This document shows positions 40,331 through 48,903 of a stretch of 64,000 nucleotides of DNA, one piece after another (position 1 is the first letter of the stretch; the number at the start of each line of letters is the position of its first letter). Where the stretch lies: positions 3,100,001-3,164,000 of the forward strand of contig NZ_CP021780.1 in the NCBI RefSeq assembly GCF_002192415.1, read 5' to 3'. The DNA is from Paenibacillus donghaensis (GTDB taxonomy: Bacteria > Bacillota > Bacilli > Paenibacillales > Paenibacillaceae). Made by a program: the position numbers and the translations under genes. Under the pieces are notes generated by a model. It saw only the letters and a program-made list of their open reading frames with translations, did no database searches and was not told where the DNA came from.

Positions 40331-42115
40331 TCACCTCTTTAAGTATTGCGATATCGAGCTATATTCTGCAGCGACCTCATCGCCGTCTATGAGCAGATCG
40401 CCGATGATCTCCATCGCCAGCTCATTCATTTCATCCATCAGCAGCTCTGCCATAAATCCCTGGGCAGCAGCCAGCCGTGAAGCTTCCTGCAGACCGCCAC
40501 CTTCTATTAATAAGCTGACCAGCTGCTGCTGAAGCGGACTGAGCGCTGCTGCCAGCTGCTCCAATGCCGTTGGTTCTTCCGCTTTTTCCGCTTCTGAAGC
40601 CCGTTCTGTTCCATTCTCATCCTCTGCCGTATGTGCACGCGTATATGAAATGGCACTTGCCGCTGTCACGGACGCTGTTCCCAAGGCGATCTGCTCTTCT
40701 GTTCCAGCGTTCGCAGCTGGTTCTTCCAGAACGTCCTCTGCTCCTGTTACAGCAGCTACTGCCGCCCGATTCAGACCGCCTTGCGCTTCCATACCGCTTG
40801 CTGTATCCACAGCCGCCCTATCCAAGCCGTCTTCAGCCCCTGTTACAGCATCCGCAGCCGCTGATTCCTGCATCACTTCCATGCCCGCTTCCCTTACAGC
40901 TTCCACAACTGACTCAGCCTCTTCCATAGGCTCCGTCTCTTCTATAGTAAGCAGGCTGCGGACGATCTCCGAATCCTGCTCCAGGCGCTCCAGCTTCTCA
41001 CGGTCAATGACCACAGCCGGACCCTTGTCCTGCTGCTTCTCCCTGCGGAATTCCCGCTCCAGGAACCGGGTCACCAGCTCTTCCATATCAGCGTCCACCT
41101 TGACATCCTTCAGCCGTCCCCGGAAGCCCAGCAGCCCACGCAGCTTATTCTCCGTCAGGCGGAACAGCCGGGTGATCAGGCTGCGCAGCGGCGGGGATTT
41201 GCTGATCCGAACCACCGGCACAAGCACAGAGTACCCATAAAGTGAAATGTCATATACCGCGCTGCGGAATAAATAACGCTCCCGTGTCACCGGCTCTCCC
41301 GGCGGGAACAGCCCGAGCAGATGATTGCCATGCTTGCGCGTTACGTAAGCGTCGATCAGGGCGACCACCCTTGGAATATACAGCTCGCAAGCAGCTTTGC
41401 CCTCTCCCAGATAGAACTTGGATTTACTGATATCATAATCGCTCATTGCGCTCAGCACTTCGAACGACAGCTGCTCGGGAGCCGAGGACAGGCAGCGTAT
41501 CAGCTCCAGCTCAGCAAGGTCGCCAGCCAGTCCACGGGAGCGGGCGACGATCAGCGTCAGCGGAACCTCCAGCTTGTGCACCAGCGTGAAATCTGCGATC
41601 CAGCCGCTTAAGTATTGATCCAGCCGTTTATATTGCTCACGGTACGATTCCCAGAGATGACACAGCTGACGGTAGCCCTCTTGCGGTTCCTTCCAGCCTA
41701 CCCCATTAATCAGCTCATACACATGCAGAAAAATGTATGATAGATCCGTCTTAGGTGCTTTTCCCTGCCGGACCTCATGACGCCAATAGAAATACCAGCG
41801 GCTCTGCGCGCCAGTCATATGGCCGTAGGTCGGCCAGTAGCTTTTGAAGGGAACCAGCAGGCAGGCCTCCTCCTTGTGCTCTTCCAGCTCTTTCGCCCGC
41901 TGCACGAACTGGCTCTCCGTAGTGGTTACCGGTTCCGGGGTTTCCAGCTCCACATCCCAGAGCTGCAGCTGCACATTATCATACCCGGAGCTTGTCTTCG
42001 CCTTGGCAGGCTTAGCGGGCAGCGTCTCTGACGAGCCGCGCGGCGGAATTGGGATACCCTGCTCCGTGCTCTCCCAGACCAGCTCACTGAAATGCGGCTT
42101 CCGTTCCTGACTCAT
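40331..42115 (-). CDS. TerB-N/TerB-C domain protein, first gene of the operon
   Basis: 594 residues from ATG 42115, which has GGAGTG 6 nt upstream; the longer frame to 42205 has no site. The TerB-N domain (about 92-300) shows KSYWPTYGHMTGAQSRWYFY and KTDLSYIFLHVYELING. TerB-C starts near VVIDREKLERLEQDSEIV (368-385), is interrupted by an acidic Ala/Glu-rich linker (about 395-515) with imperfect repeats (AAVDTASG, AVTGAED twice), and resumes to the end (LLMDEMNELAMEIIGDLLID). Aravind and co-workers linked TerB-N/TerB-C proteins to DNA-processing Ter systems. Here it heads a three-gene operon with BrxD-like and BrxHI-like ATPases. Confidence 0.87.
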   Translation of the reverse strand: MSQERKPHFSELVWESTEQGIPIPPRGSSETLPAKPAKAKTSSGYDNVQLQLWDVELETPEPVTTTESQFVQRAKELEEHKEEACLLVPFKSYWPTYGHMTGAQSRWYFYWRHEVRQGKAPKTDLSYIFLHVYELINGVGWKEPQEGYRQLCHLWESYREQYKRLDQYLSGWIADFTLVHKLEVPLTLIVARSRGLAGDLAELELIRCLSSAPEQLSFEVLSAMSDYDISKSKFYLGEGKAACELYIPRVVALIDAYVTRKHGNHLLGLFPPGEPVTRERYLFRSAVYDISLYGYSVLVPVVRISKSPPLRSLITRLFRLTENKLRGLLGFRGRLKDVKVDADMEELVTRFLEREFRREKQQDKGPAVVIDREKLERLEQDSEIVRSLLTIEETEPMEEAESVVEAVREAGMEVMQESAAADAVTGAEDGLDRAAVDTASGMEAQGGLNRAAVAAVTGAEDVLEEPAANAGTEEQIALGTASVTAASAISYTRAHTAEDENGTERASEAEKAEEPTALEQLAAALSPLQQQLVSLLIEGGGLQEASRLAAAQGFMAELLMDEMNELAMEIIGDLLIDGDEVAAEYSSISQYLKR

Positions 42116-42229
42116 AGCTATCACTCCATTCCGGCATTGCCCATTAAAGATTGTCCTATAGAAAACGGCTCTGTTCACATAGGTGAAAGAACCGTTGATG
42201 ATCAAGTATAAGCAACTCTGACTGTTCTA

Positions 42230-42259
42230 ATATTAGCACTGATAACAGATGTACTTCAA
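42230..42259 (-). promoter_or_regulatory. Candidate promoter of the TerB operon
   Basis: On the minus strand, TTGAAG (42254-42259) and TAATAT (42230-42235) are 18 bp apart, 115 bp before the TerB start. The operon therefore need not depend on the MFS gene upstream. Confidence 0.45.
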
Positions 42260-42284
42260 GCTAAAGATGCAAACACCTGTACCC

Positions 42285-43496
42285 TTAGAGCAGCTCTGTT
42301 CCTTTGGTTTCCTTGCCGAGAAACAGCACGGCAGCCGCACCCACAAGAATCGTGACAAAAAACAGCATAAAGATCGTACCGATAGCCATCGAACGCCCTA
42401 CCAGCACACCTACGAGCAGCGGAGCGATAATCCCGCCGATTCGTCCGAAGGAGGTGGCAAGCCCCACCCCAGTCGAGCGGATGGAGGTCGGATACAGCTC
42501 AGGCGTATAGGCATACATTCCGCCCCAGGCTCCCAGATTGAAGAAGGAGAGGCAGATTCCCGCAGCCAGCAGCATGCCTTCCGTGGTTGCATTGCCGAAC
42601 CAGGCAGCGCTGACGGCAGTGAACAGCAGGTAGACGACAAGCACGAACTTGCGCCCGAATTTCTCGATGAAATAAGCGGCGGTGAAATAGCCCGGCAGCT
42701 GCGCCAGCGTCATAATCAGCACATACTCGAAGCTTTTGACCAGGCTGAAGCCCTTGATAACCATCACCGTCGGCAGCCACAGGAACATCCCGTAATAGGA
42801 AAAGACTACCGTAAACCACAAGATCCACAGCATGATCGTAGAGCGGCGGTATTCCGGTGACCATACGGTCGCAATCCGGTTCCGCAGGGAGATCGGCTTC
42901 CGCTTGATCTCTGCGAAGCGGGGCGAATCATCGATAGCCCTCCGCAGGTACAGCGCGTAAAGTGCCGGCAATGCTCCGATACCGAAGGCGATACGCCAGC
43001 CGTAATCAGGAATAATGAAGAAGGCAATCAGCGCGGAGACAATCCAGCCCAAGGCCCAGAAGCTCTCCAGCAGCACCACGGCCCGCCCCCGTTGATTGGC
43101 AGGCATGCTCTCCGATACCAGAGTGGAAGCCACCGGCAGTTCGCCGCCGAGACCGACACCCGCGATAAACCGCAGTACGCACAGAATACCGAAGCCTGCC
43201 GCGAATGCGGATAAGCCGCTGGCTATGGAGAAGATCAGCAGCGTCCACAGCAGAACCGGCTTGCGTCCGAAGCGGTCGGCCAGGATTCCGGCAGCCGCCG
43301 CGCCAACAGCCATCCCTACGGAGTTGATGCTGGTCAGAATGCCCACCTGTTCCGGCCCTAGACTCCAGTCCTTCGCCAGTGCCGCCACAACAAAAGAAAT
43401 CATGCCGACGTCCATCGCGTCGAACATCCAGCTTAAGCCTGCGCTGAATAATAGCTTTCTCTGCTTCGGATTGCGCAGCAGCGTCATTTGATTCAC
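42285..43496 (-). CDS. MFS transporter, NiaP/aromatic-acid symporter type
   Basis: A 403-residue major-facilitator protein with 12 helices. WMFDAMDVGMISFV in helix 1, the RFGRKPVLL loop 2-3 motif, RFIAGVGLGGELPVASTLVS in helix 4 and the ELYPTSIRSTGVGL loop 10-11 motif are all of the sugar-porter-like NiaP/AAHS group, which includes the niacin transporter YceI of B. subtilis. Niacin or a benzoate-like acid is the likely substrate. It ends 170 bp upstream of the TerB gene on the same strand; cotranscription is possible but a separate promoter candidate lies between. Confidence 0.85.
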   Translation of the reverse strand: MNQMTLLRNPKQRKLLFSAGLSWMFDAMDVGMISFVVAALAKDWSLGPEQVGILTSINSVGMAVGAAAAGILADRFGRKPVLLWTLLIFSIASGLSAFAAGFGILCVLRFIAGVGLGGELPVASTLVSESMPANQRGRAVVLLESFWALGWIVSALIAFFIIPDYGWRIAFGIGALPALYALYLRRAIDDSPRFAEIKRKPISLRNRIATVWSPEYRRSTIMLWILWFTVVFSYYGMFLWLPTVMVIKGFSLVKSFEYVLIMTLAQLPGYFTAAYFIEKFGRKFVLVVYLLFTAVSAAWFGNATTEGMLLAAGICLSFFNLGAWGGMYAYTPELYPTSIRSTGVGLATSFGRIGGIIAPLLVGVLVGRSMAIGTIFMLFFVTILVGAAAVLFLGKETKGTELL

Positions 43497-43580
43497 TTTG
43501 GAGCCCCCTCTTTATGTAACATTAGGCCGCGCCTTACGGCACAGCCTGTCCATTCTTTCCTCATTCTAGAATCGGAGCCT

Positions 43581-44348
43581 TCAAAAATCAAGAAATAATG
43601 CAGCATTAAAATATTGTCTGGCCATTGCCTGAAAGTAACAGGTCTGCACGGAAATAGCGGCAATCAGCAGCGTATTGCGGACCGATTCGCGCTGCGGCTG
43701 GGTCAAATGGGTCAAGCGTTTGATAATACCATCCGCTGAAGCGGCCAAGGCCTTGTCCGGCTTGGCGGGAGCCTCCTGCTCTGTTCCCTGAAGGGGCTTA
43801 TCCTGCGGCGGCAGTGTGCCGCTGAGTTTGATCTCTTCAAACAATCCGCCATACGCTGAATACAGCTGGACCGGCTCAATCAGGTCATCGTCATCCCGCT
43901 CCGGCTGCAGAAACAGAATCCGGAATAGCTGGCGCACACTTTCGAAATCCAGAGCGGCCTTTAGATCATCAATAATGAAGAGCAGCGCGGCTTGATTGAA
44001 GGAATATTTTTTGCCAACTTTAGGCGCTCCGAGATACTCCTTGAAATCCCGCTTCACCCAATTCTGCATAGAGGTCACGGTAAGTGTGGAATACTCTATG
44101 AGTTGACCCAGCGATGAAATCTCGCCCAGCGACAGCCCCTCAACACGCCCTCCCTTGATAATTTTTTGCAGGATGGGCGGTACTTCCGTGGTTAAGAAAG
44201 CAGACAATGAGTTGCCCTTCATGACTTCTTCCCGGTGGAATTTGCTCCAGGCCTCCTGCAGTATGCCAAGCGGCTTGCATTCCGACATTCCGCTTAAAGA
44301 CAGCAGAAGACTGGACATCTCTATACGTGAGAGTGTAAATGATTCCAT
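43581..44348 (-). CDS. DUF1836 protein with MerR-like HTH
   Basis: About 255 residues. The DUF1836 core STLTVTSMQNWVKRDFKEYL and KVGKKYSFNQAALLFIIDDL (about 95-140) looks like a MerR/excisionase-type winged helix; the C-terminal part is helical with a disordered Pro/Ala/Glu stretch. ATG 44348 is chosen since GGAGGG lies upstream; the GTG at 44366 overlaps that site. DUF1836 proteins are of unknown function, probably DNA-binding. Divergent to the CNNM/CorC gene, with an AGTTC-ATAA-GAACT inverted repeat at about 44399-44412 between them. Confidence 0.82.
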   Translation of the reverse strand: MESFTLSRIEMSSLLLSLSGMSECKPLGILQEAWSKFHREEVMKGNSLSAFLTTEVPPILQKIIKGGRVEGLSLGEISSLGQLIEYSTLTVTSMQNWVKRDFKEYLGAPKVGKKYSFNQAALLFIIDDLKAALDFESVRQLFRILFLQPERDDDDLIEPVQLYSAYGGLFEEIKLSGTLPPQDKPLQGTEQEAPAKPDKALAASADGIIKRLTHLTQPQRESVRNTLLIAAISVQTCYFQAMARQYFNAALFLDF

Positions 44349-44463
44349 GTCGTGGCATCCCTCCACATTTGATATTTTGGCAGAAAGTTCGTAGAATAGT
44401 TCATAAGAACTTATTATTTAAAGTATAACCTATTTTAAGAACGAGAGGGATGGTAAAGATTAT

Positions 44464-45789
44464 ATGGGTATAGGACTTAGTTTGACGTTGGTGGCCATTT
44501 TAATTGTTTTAACCGCTTTTTTTGTTGCTACGGAGTTTGCAATGGTACGGCTTAGAGGCAGCCAGATCAGCCAAATGGTGATTGAGGGGCAGAAGAACGC
44601 ATTAGCTGTTCAACGGGTTGCGGCCAATCTGGACGGGTATTTGTCAGCCTGCCAGCTGGGGATCACGATCACCGCGCTCGGAATCGGGGCTTTGGCAGAA
44701 CCGGCGTTCGAGCAGCTGCTGCTGCCGATATTTGACCTGACCCCTATGAGTCCGAGTCTGAGTCATCCGCTTGCCTTTGCGTTGGCGTTCCTGATTGCAA
44801 CGTTCCTGCATGTGGTTGTTGGTGAATTGGCACCGAAGACTGCCGCTATCAACATTCCGGAAAAAGTCGGTAAATTCACAGCCCCGCTGATTATCTGGTT
44901 CTACAGAATTTTGTACCCTTTCATTTGGACCATGAACGGCTCCGCTAATCTTCTTGTCCGTATGTTTGGAATGAAGCCTGCCAGTGAGCATGGCGATGCG
45001 CATAGTGAGGAAGAGATCCGTCTGATCCTCTCCGAGAGCTATGAGAGTGGCAAGATTAACAAGGCGGAATACGGATATGTGAACCGTATTTTCACTTTTG
45101 ATGAAATGCTGGCTAAAGAAATTATGGTTCCCCGCACGGATATGGTCTGTCTGTTCACCAACCATTCCCTGGCAGAGAATTTTGACATTATACGCAAAGA
45201 GCAATATACCCGTTTCCCGGTAGCTGAAGGAAGCAAGGACAATATTATCGGCATGATTAATACCAAGCAGCTGTATCTGCAATATGACAACAACCCGGAC
45301 TTTGATTTCAAAAGCCTGATCCAGCCCGTCCTGACGGTCTCCGAGGTGACTCCGGTCAAGACCTTGCTGACCCGTATGCAGGTAGAGCGTGTGCATATTG
45401 CCCTGCTGCTTGACGAATACGGCGGAACCTCCGGCCTGATAACGATTGAGGATATTCTCGAAGAGATTGTCGGAGAGATCCGCGATGAGTTTGACGAAGA
45501 CGAACGCAAGAATGTGGAGAAGCTGAGCGAATATAATTATCTGTTCGACGGCAAGGTATCCCTGCTTGAAGTGAAGAACCTGACCGGACTTGATTTCGAC
45601 GACGCTGAAGTAACTACAGTGGGCGGATGGCTGTACAGCCACCTTCCCGAGCCGGCTCTGGGCAAAAGCATTGTGCTGAACCATGTGACGCTGACCATCC
45701 GTGAGATGAACCGGCACCGGATCCGCAAGGTGGAGCTGCAGATGGAGCTGCCGGCAGATACGCAAGCATCGGAGAAGACGGAAGAATAA
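44464..45789 (+). CDS. CNNM/CorC family protein (DUF21, two CBS, CorC_HlyC)
   Basis: A 441-residue membrane protein. DUF21/CNNM domain with four helices (about 1-190), two CBS domains (MVPRTDMVCLF; VHIALLLDEYGGTSGLITIE) and a C-terminal transporter-associated domain (about 350-430). The family includes Mg2+ efflux proteins of the MpfA/YhdP type. Many are still labelled hemolysins without evidence. It stands alone, and no M-box riboswitch fits in the 115-bp upstream region. Confidence 0.92.
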   Translation: MGIGLSLTLVAILIVLTAFFVATEFAMVRLRGSQISQMVIEGQKNALAVQRVAANLDGYLSACQLGITITALGIGALAEPAFEQLLLPIFDLTPMSPSLSHPLAFALAFLIATFLHVVVGELAPKTAAINIPEKVGKFTAPLIIWFYRILYPFIWTMNGSANLLVRMFGMKPASEHGDAHSEEEIRLILSESYESGKINKAEYGYVNRIFTFDEMLAKEIMVPRTDMVCLFTNHSLAENFDIIRKEQYTRFPVAEGSKDNIIGMINTKQLYLQYDNNPDFDFKSLIQPVLTVSEVTPVKTLLTRMQVERVHIALLLDEYGGTSGLITIEDILEEIVGEIRDEFDEDERKNVEKLSEYNYLFDGKVSLLEVKNLTGLDFDDAEVTTVGGWLYSHLPEPALGKSIVLNHVTLTIREMNRHRIRKVELQMELPADTQASEKTEE

Positions 45790-45883
45790 CGCGTATTAAG
45801 CAAGAAAGCTAGTTACTGCCTGAGTCCAGCAAGTAATTAGAATGTTGCTTTGGAACGTTCAGAGTAAATTAGATGCGTATTTG

Positions 45884-46150
45884 GTTACTACTTAAGTCCA
45901 ACTGAGGATTTAGAGTGCCGCATTAGAGCTCTCAGAGAAATTAGATGCGAAAGTGCATCTAATTTCAGTTGAAACTCATGTTATCGGGCAAATAAGTGCG
46001 AATCTGCAACTATTTTCGAGTAAATCGATTCTTTAGCGCTCAAACTCCGAAATTAGATGCGTTTTCGCACTTATTTGCTCTAAAACGGAAAAAACCAGCT
46101 AATTAGATGCATATTCGCAACTAAATCGGTGGATTGGACTTATGTGGCGG
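45884..46150 (+). repeat. Iterated-palindrome element, copy B
   Basis: It opens with GTTACTACTTAAGTCC and then has four palindromes: 45938-45965 (perfect 11-bp arms AAATTAGATGC/GCATCTAATTT), 45990-46016, 46050-46076 and 46100-46126. It ends with CGGTGGATTGGACT and TGTGGCGGTCA. Very similar to copies at 36390-36596 and 49642-49911. It fills most of the 45790-46195 gap; no gene is seen there. Confidence 0.88.
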
Positions 46151-46183
46151 TCAAGAAGCGAATTCCGTCTTCTGATAAAAACG

Positions 46184-46214
46184 AAGCCCGCTCCCTTAAT
46201 GGGAAGTCGGGCTT
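46184..46214 (-). terminator. Terminator overlapping the GNAT stop codon
   Basis: AAGCCCGCTCCC / GGGAAGTCGGGCTT stem (imperfect) with CGTTTTTA following on the minus strand. The GNAT stop at 46196 lies inside the stem. Confidence 0.75.
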
Positions 46215-46750
46215 TCTTGCTCTGGTTCTTGTTCGGGCAGAAGCTTGCCCATATAATATTCATCAACCCATCTGCCGTCTACCCGCAGTGACTTGCGTTT
46301 GGTGCCTTCAATCTCGAAGCCGCTTTTCTGATACAGCCTCAAGGCTCTTTCATTATGGGCCATGACCGTCAGCTCCAGACGCACGATTCCCTGCGCTACA
46401 GCCCATGTATCCATACGCTCAAAAAAAGCGCTTCCTATGCCTATCCCCTGCGCCTCCTGCAGAATGCCAACGACGATATGCGCGCTGTGCCGGTTGCGCC
46501 TTGCCTTGCCGCCTTGAACAGATAAATACCCTGTCAACCGCCCTTCTGCTTCAGCACCGATCATCAGTGAGTTGTCAGAGCCGTCGTAGCTGTCGAGCAT
46601 GTCCTCCACCTGCTTCAGCGTGACCTGCCGTTCCCCCGGCTCCATCAGCATAAAGCTTGTTTCCCGGTCCAGTTGCTCCCGCAGGGCCGTCAGCTTGGGA
46701 GCATCTTCTACAGTCAGCTCTCTTATGACGACTTTAGCCTGCTCTAACAT
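46196..46750 (-). CDS. GNAT-family N-acetyltransferase
   Basis: About 184 residues with the GNAT fold: acetyl-CoA loop VVGILQEAQGIGIGSAFFER (Q-x-x-G-x-G as QGIGIG) and LYQKSGFEIEGTKRKSLRVD, typical of the RimJ/L-like branch. The ATG at 46750 overlaps the VOC gene stop by 7 bp, so translation is coupled; the longer frame to 46798 runs inside the VOC gene. Substrate unknown. Confidence 0.88.
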   Translation of the reverse strand: MLEQAKVVIRELTVEDAPKLTALREQLDRETSFMLMEPGERQVTLKQVEDMLDSYDGSDNSLMIGAEAEGRLTGYLSVQGGKARRNRHSAHIVVGILQEAQGIGIGSAFFERMDTWAVAQGIVRLELTVMAHNERALRLYQKSGFEIEGTKRKSLRVDGRWVDEYYMGKLLPEQEPEQESPTSH

Positions 46751-47097
46751 CGGCACACCATAATGACGTTCCCGTCCGGGTCTTTGAAGTTGAACCAATG
46801 ATCATGCTCGATATCGGTCATAATCTCCCCACCATTCTGTTTGACGAAATCATAGGCGGCATCAATATCCTCCGTGTTCAGATGAAAGGAGGGCACCTTC
46901 AGCACGGACTCGGAGGTGAAGAGCTTGCTGTCGAGCACAAGGCCCGGCCCTTTCATGGGAACTGCATAGAGATGTCCGAAGAGCACCTCGCCGTCCGTGG
47001 GCAACCCCAGCAATCTGCAATACCACTCCTTCGACTTCTCAATGTCGCTGACTGAAATAAACACTGCACCAATCTGATTCAGAATCGGACTTGTCAC
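46744..47097 (-). CDS. VOC-family (glyoxalase-like) protein
   Basis: A 117-residue vicinal-oxygen-chelate protein with the two beta-alpha-beta-beta-beta modules: AVFISVSDIEKSKEWYCRLL and VPSFHLNTEDIDAAYDFVKQ, ending with WFNFKDPDGNVIMVCRC, where DPDGN is characteristic. The family covers dioxygenases, glyoxalases and resistance proteins. It is the first of two overlapping genes with the GNAT protein; the pair may act in detoxification. Confidence 0.88.
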   Translation of the reverse strand: MTSPILNQIGAVFISVSDIEKSKEWYCRLLGLPTDGEVLFGHLYAVPMKGPGLVLDSKLFTSESVLKVPSFHLNTEDIDAAYDFVKQNGGEIMTDIEHDHWFNFKDPDGNVIMVCRC

Positions 47098-47190
47098 AGT
47101 ACATTGGCCTCCTTTTGAACTTGCGGGATAGGTCTACTCTGTACCAATTCGATAAAATATGTCATTTTCCTCCCTAGGCTTATAGAACGT

Positions 47191-47276
47191 GAACTTAAGA
47201 ATGTACTTTTTGGAATTGTCCGAGTAGCCCTGTGCGCCAGGCTTTCTGATAACTCTACCCTCTCATTCTTAAGTTC
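47191..47276. repeat. 13-bp perfect inverted repeat enclosing 60 bp, upstream of ktrB
   Basis: GAACTTAAGAATG (47191-47203) and CATTCTTAAGTTC (47264-47276) are exact inverse copies. The 86-bp unit could be a leader stem or a miniature inverted-repeat element. No target-site duplication is evident. Confidence 0.7.
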
Positions 47277-47361
47277 ATCTTATTTAGGAAGCGATTTGGG
47301 GATGTGGTATAATGCTGGCAGCAGTTATTCCAAAGTATATGTACGTCAGGAGAAATCACCA

Positions 47362-48708
47362 TTGGCCAATCTTAATTTCAGAGGACTCAGGCTGACCCCG
47401 CCCAAAATACTCTCGCTTGGTTTCGTGCTGCTGATCGCTGCCGGAACCTTGCTCCTATGCCTGCCAGCCGCTTCGACTGCTGGAAGAATATCGTTTATCG
47501 ATGCCTTGTTTATGGCGACCTCGGCCACCTGTGTCACCGGCCTTGCCGTGATTGATACCGGCACCCAGCTGACCACCTTCGGGCAGGTTGTGCTGCTGGT
47601 GCTGTTCCAGTTCGGGGGACTCGGGTTCGTAACGATGGCTACCCTGATCACGCTGGTGCTGAACAAGCGGATCTCGCTGAAGGAACGCCTGTTGCTGCAG
47701 GAATCGATGAACCAGCACTCCATGCAGGGCATTGTGCTGCTGATTCGCAGAGTGCTGATTTATTCCCTGGTGATCCAGCTGACAGGAGCGATTGTACTGG
47801 CCGTGCGGTTTATGGCGGATATGCCGTTCGCCAGGGCTTTGTACTACGGGCTGTTCCACAGCATTTCGATCTTTAACAATGCAGGCTTTGATCTGTTTGG
47901 CGATATTCACGGGCCTTACAGCGGATTAACTAGATATGTCGAGGACCCTATCATCAATTTCACCTCGATGGTGTTGATCTTCCTCGGCGGGATCGGATTT
48001 ATCGTGCTGTCGGATGTGCTGGAGTTTCCGAAGCGCAAACGGCTGACTCTCCATTCCAAAGTGGTGCTGACCACCTCTGCCGCGCTGATCGTGCTCGGTG
48101 CCGCCTTGTTCTTCTGGCTGGAGCTACACCACACGCTGAAGCCGCTGCATGCCGGAGGCAAAGTCATGGCGTCGTTCCTGCAGGCCATCACCCCCCGTTC
48201 GGGAGGCGTCACCACGATTGAAATTCCGCTGCTGCGGGAGTCCACCCAGTTCCTGATGATTCTGCTGATGTTCATCGGGGCTGCACCAGGCTCGACCGGT
48301 GGAGGCATCAAGATCACGACGTTCGCGATCCTGATCGCCACTGTGTACGCCCGAGTAAGAGGACGCGAGGATATCATCCTGTTCCGCAACCGTATCTCCA
48401 AGGACAATGTGTACCGGGCCATTACGATGACCCTGCTGTCGCTGATGCTGGTGGTGATGGCCACGATGCTGCTGTCCGTGACCGAAAGCGCCGACTTTCT
48501 GAGTGTACTGTTCGAGGCGGTATCGGCATTTGGCACTTCGGGAATTACCATGGGTCTAACCACCGAGCTTACCACGGTCGGCAAAGTCCTGATCATCGTC
48601 CTGATGTTCGTCGGCCGGACGGGCCCGCTCACCCTGGCTTATGCGCTGAAGCCCAAGAAGAACAAGGAGCTGTATCGATATCCGGAGGGGGATATTACGA
48701 TCGGGTGA
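47362..48708 (+). CDS. ktrB: TrkH/KtrB-type potassium channel subunit
   Basis: About 448 residues from a TTG at 47362 (AGGAG 9 nt upstream). The longer frame from 47296 is rejected because an extended -10 (TGGTATAAT, 47305-47313) falls inside its first codons. Four channel repeats carry the selectivity loops: SATCVTGLAV, FNNAGFDLFG, TPRSGGVTTI and AFGTSGITMG; each has the filter Gly. The glycine-rich loop GAAPGSTGGGIK is the KtrB gate region. It needs a KtrA-type RCK regulator encoded elsewhere. The upstream 13-bp inverted repeat may regulate it. Confidence 0.92.
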   Translation: MANLNFRGLRLTPPKILSLGFVLLIAAGTLLLCLPAASTAGRISFIDALFMATSATCVTGLAVIDTGTQLTTFGQVVLLVLFQFGGLGFVTMATLITLVLNKRISLKERLLLQESMNQHSMQGIVLLIRRVLIYSLVIQLTGAIVLAVRFMADMPFARALYYGLFHSISIFNNAGFDLFGDIHGPYSGLTRYVEDPIINFTSMVLIFLGGIGFIVLSDVLEFPKRKRLTLHSKVVLTTSAALIVLGAALFFWLELHHTLKPLHAGGKVMASFLQAITPRSGGVTTIEIPLLRESTQFLMILLMFIGAAPGSTGGGIKITTFAILIATVYARVRGREDIILFRNRISKDNVYRAITMTLLSLMLVVMATMLLSVTESADFLSVLFEAVSAFGTSGITMGLTTELTTVGKVLIIVLMFVGRTGPLTLAYALKPKKNKELYRYPEGDITIG

Positions 48709-48724
48709 CTCGAACCCTCCCAAA

Positions 48725-48767
48725 CCCTCCCTTCCAAGGGAGGGCCCCAGAGGGCTGCACCCTCTGG
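48725..48767. repeat. Two perfect GC-rich hairpins after ktrB
   Basis: CCCTCCCTT-CC-AAGGGAGGG (48725-48744) and CCAGAGGG-CTGCA-CCCTCTGG (48747-48767) lie back to back, 16 bp after the ktrB stop. Without U tracts they look like a REP-like repeat or mRNA end-protecting structure. Confidence 0.7.
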
Positions 48768-48903
48768 ACTCCCGCAAGTTTGGCGAATGAGCTGGGCGGT
48801 ACTGTGATTAGGCGGGCTGGAGGATGGACCGCTTATCCCTGCGGGACCGCTTGAACGCCGGATTGGGCGGCCCGCTATCCCTGACGGGATGCGCGCCGGG
48901 ACT

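Noticed and set aside
36796..44348. Complete BREX or DISARM system
   Set aside because: No PglX/MmeI-type methyltransferase, PglZ, PglW, BrxC/PglY, DrmB or DrmC is present; only BrxD-like and BrxHI-like proteins are found.
44644..45765. Minus-strand frame (373 codons) opposite the CNNM/CorC gene
   Set aside because: Antisense shadow; the plus-strand frame has transmembrane, CBS and CorC domains.
47100..47361. c-di-AMP (ydaO) riboswitch before ktrB
   Set aside because: The 200-bp leader lacks the conserved ydaO core as far as I can read; only the 13-bp inverted repeat is evident.
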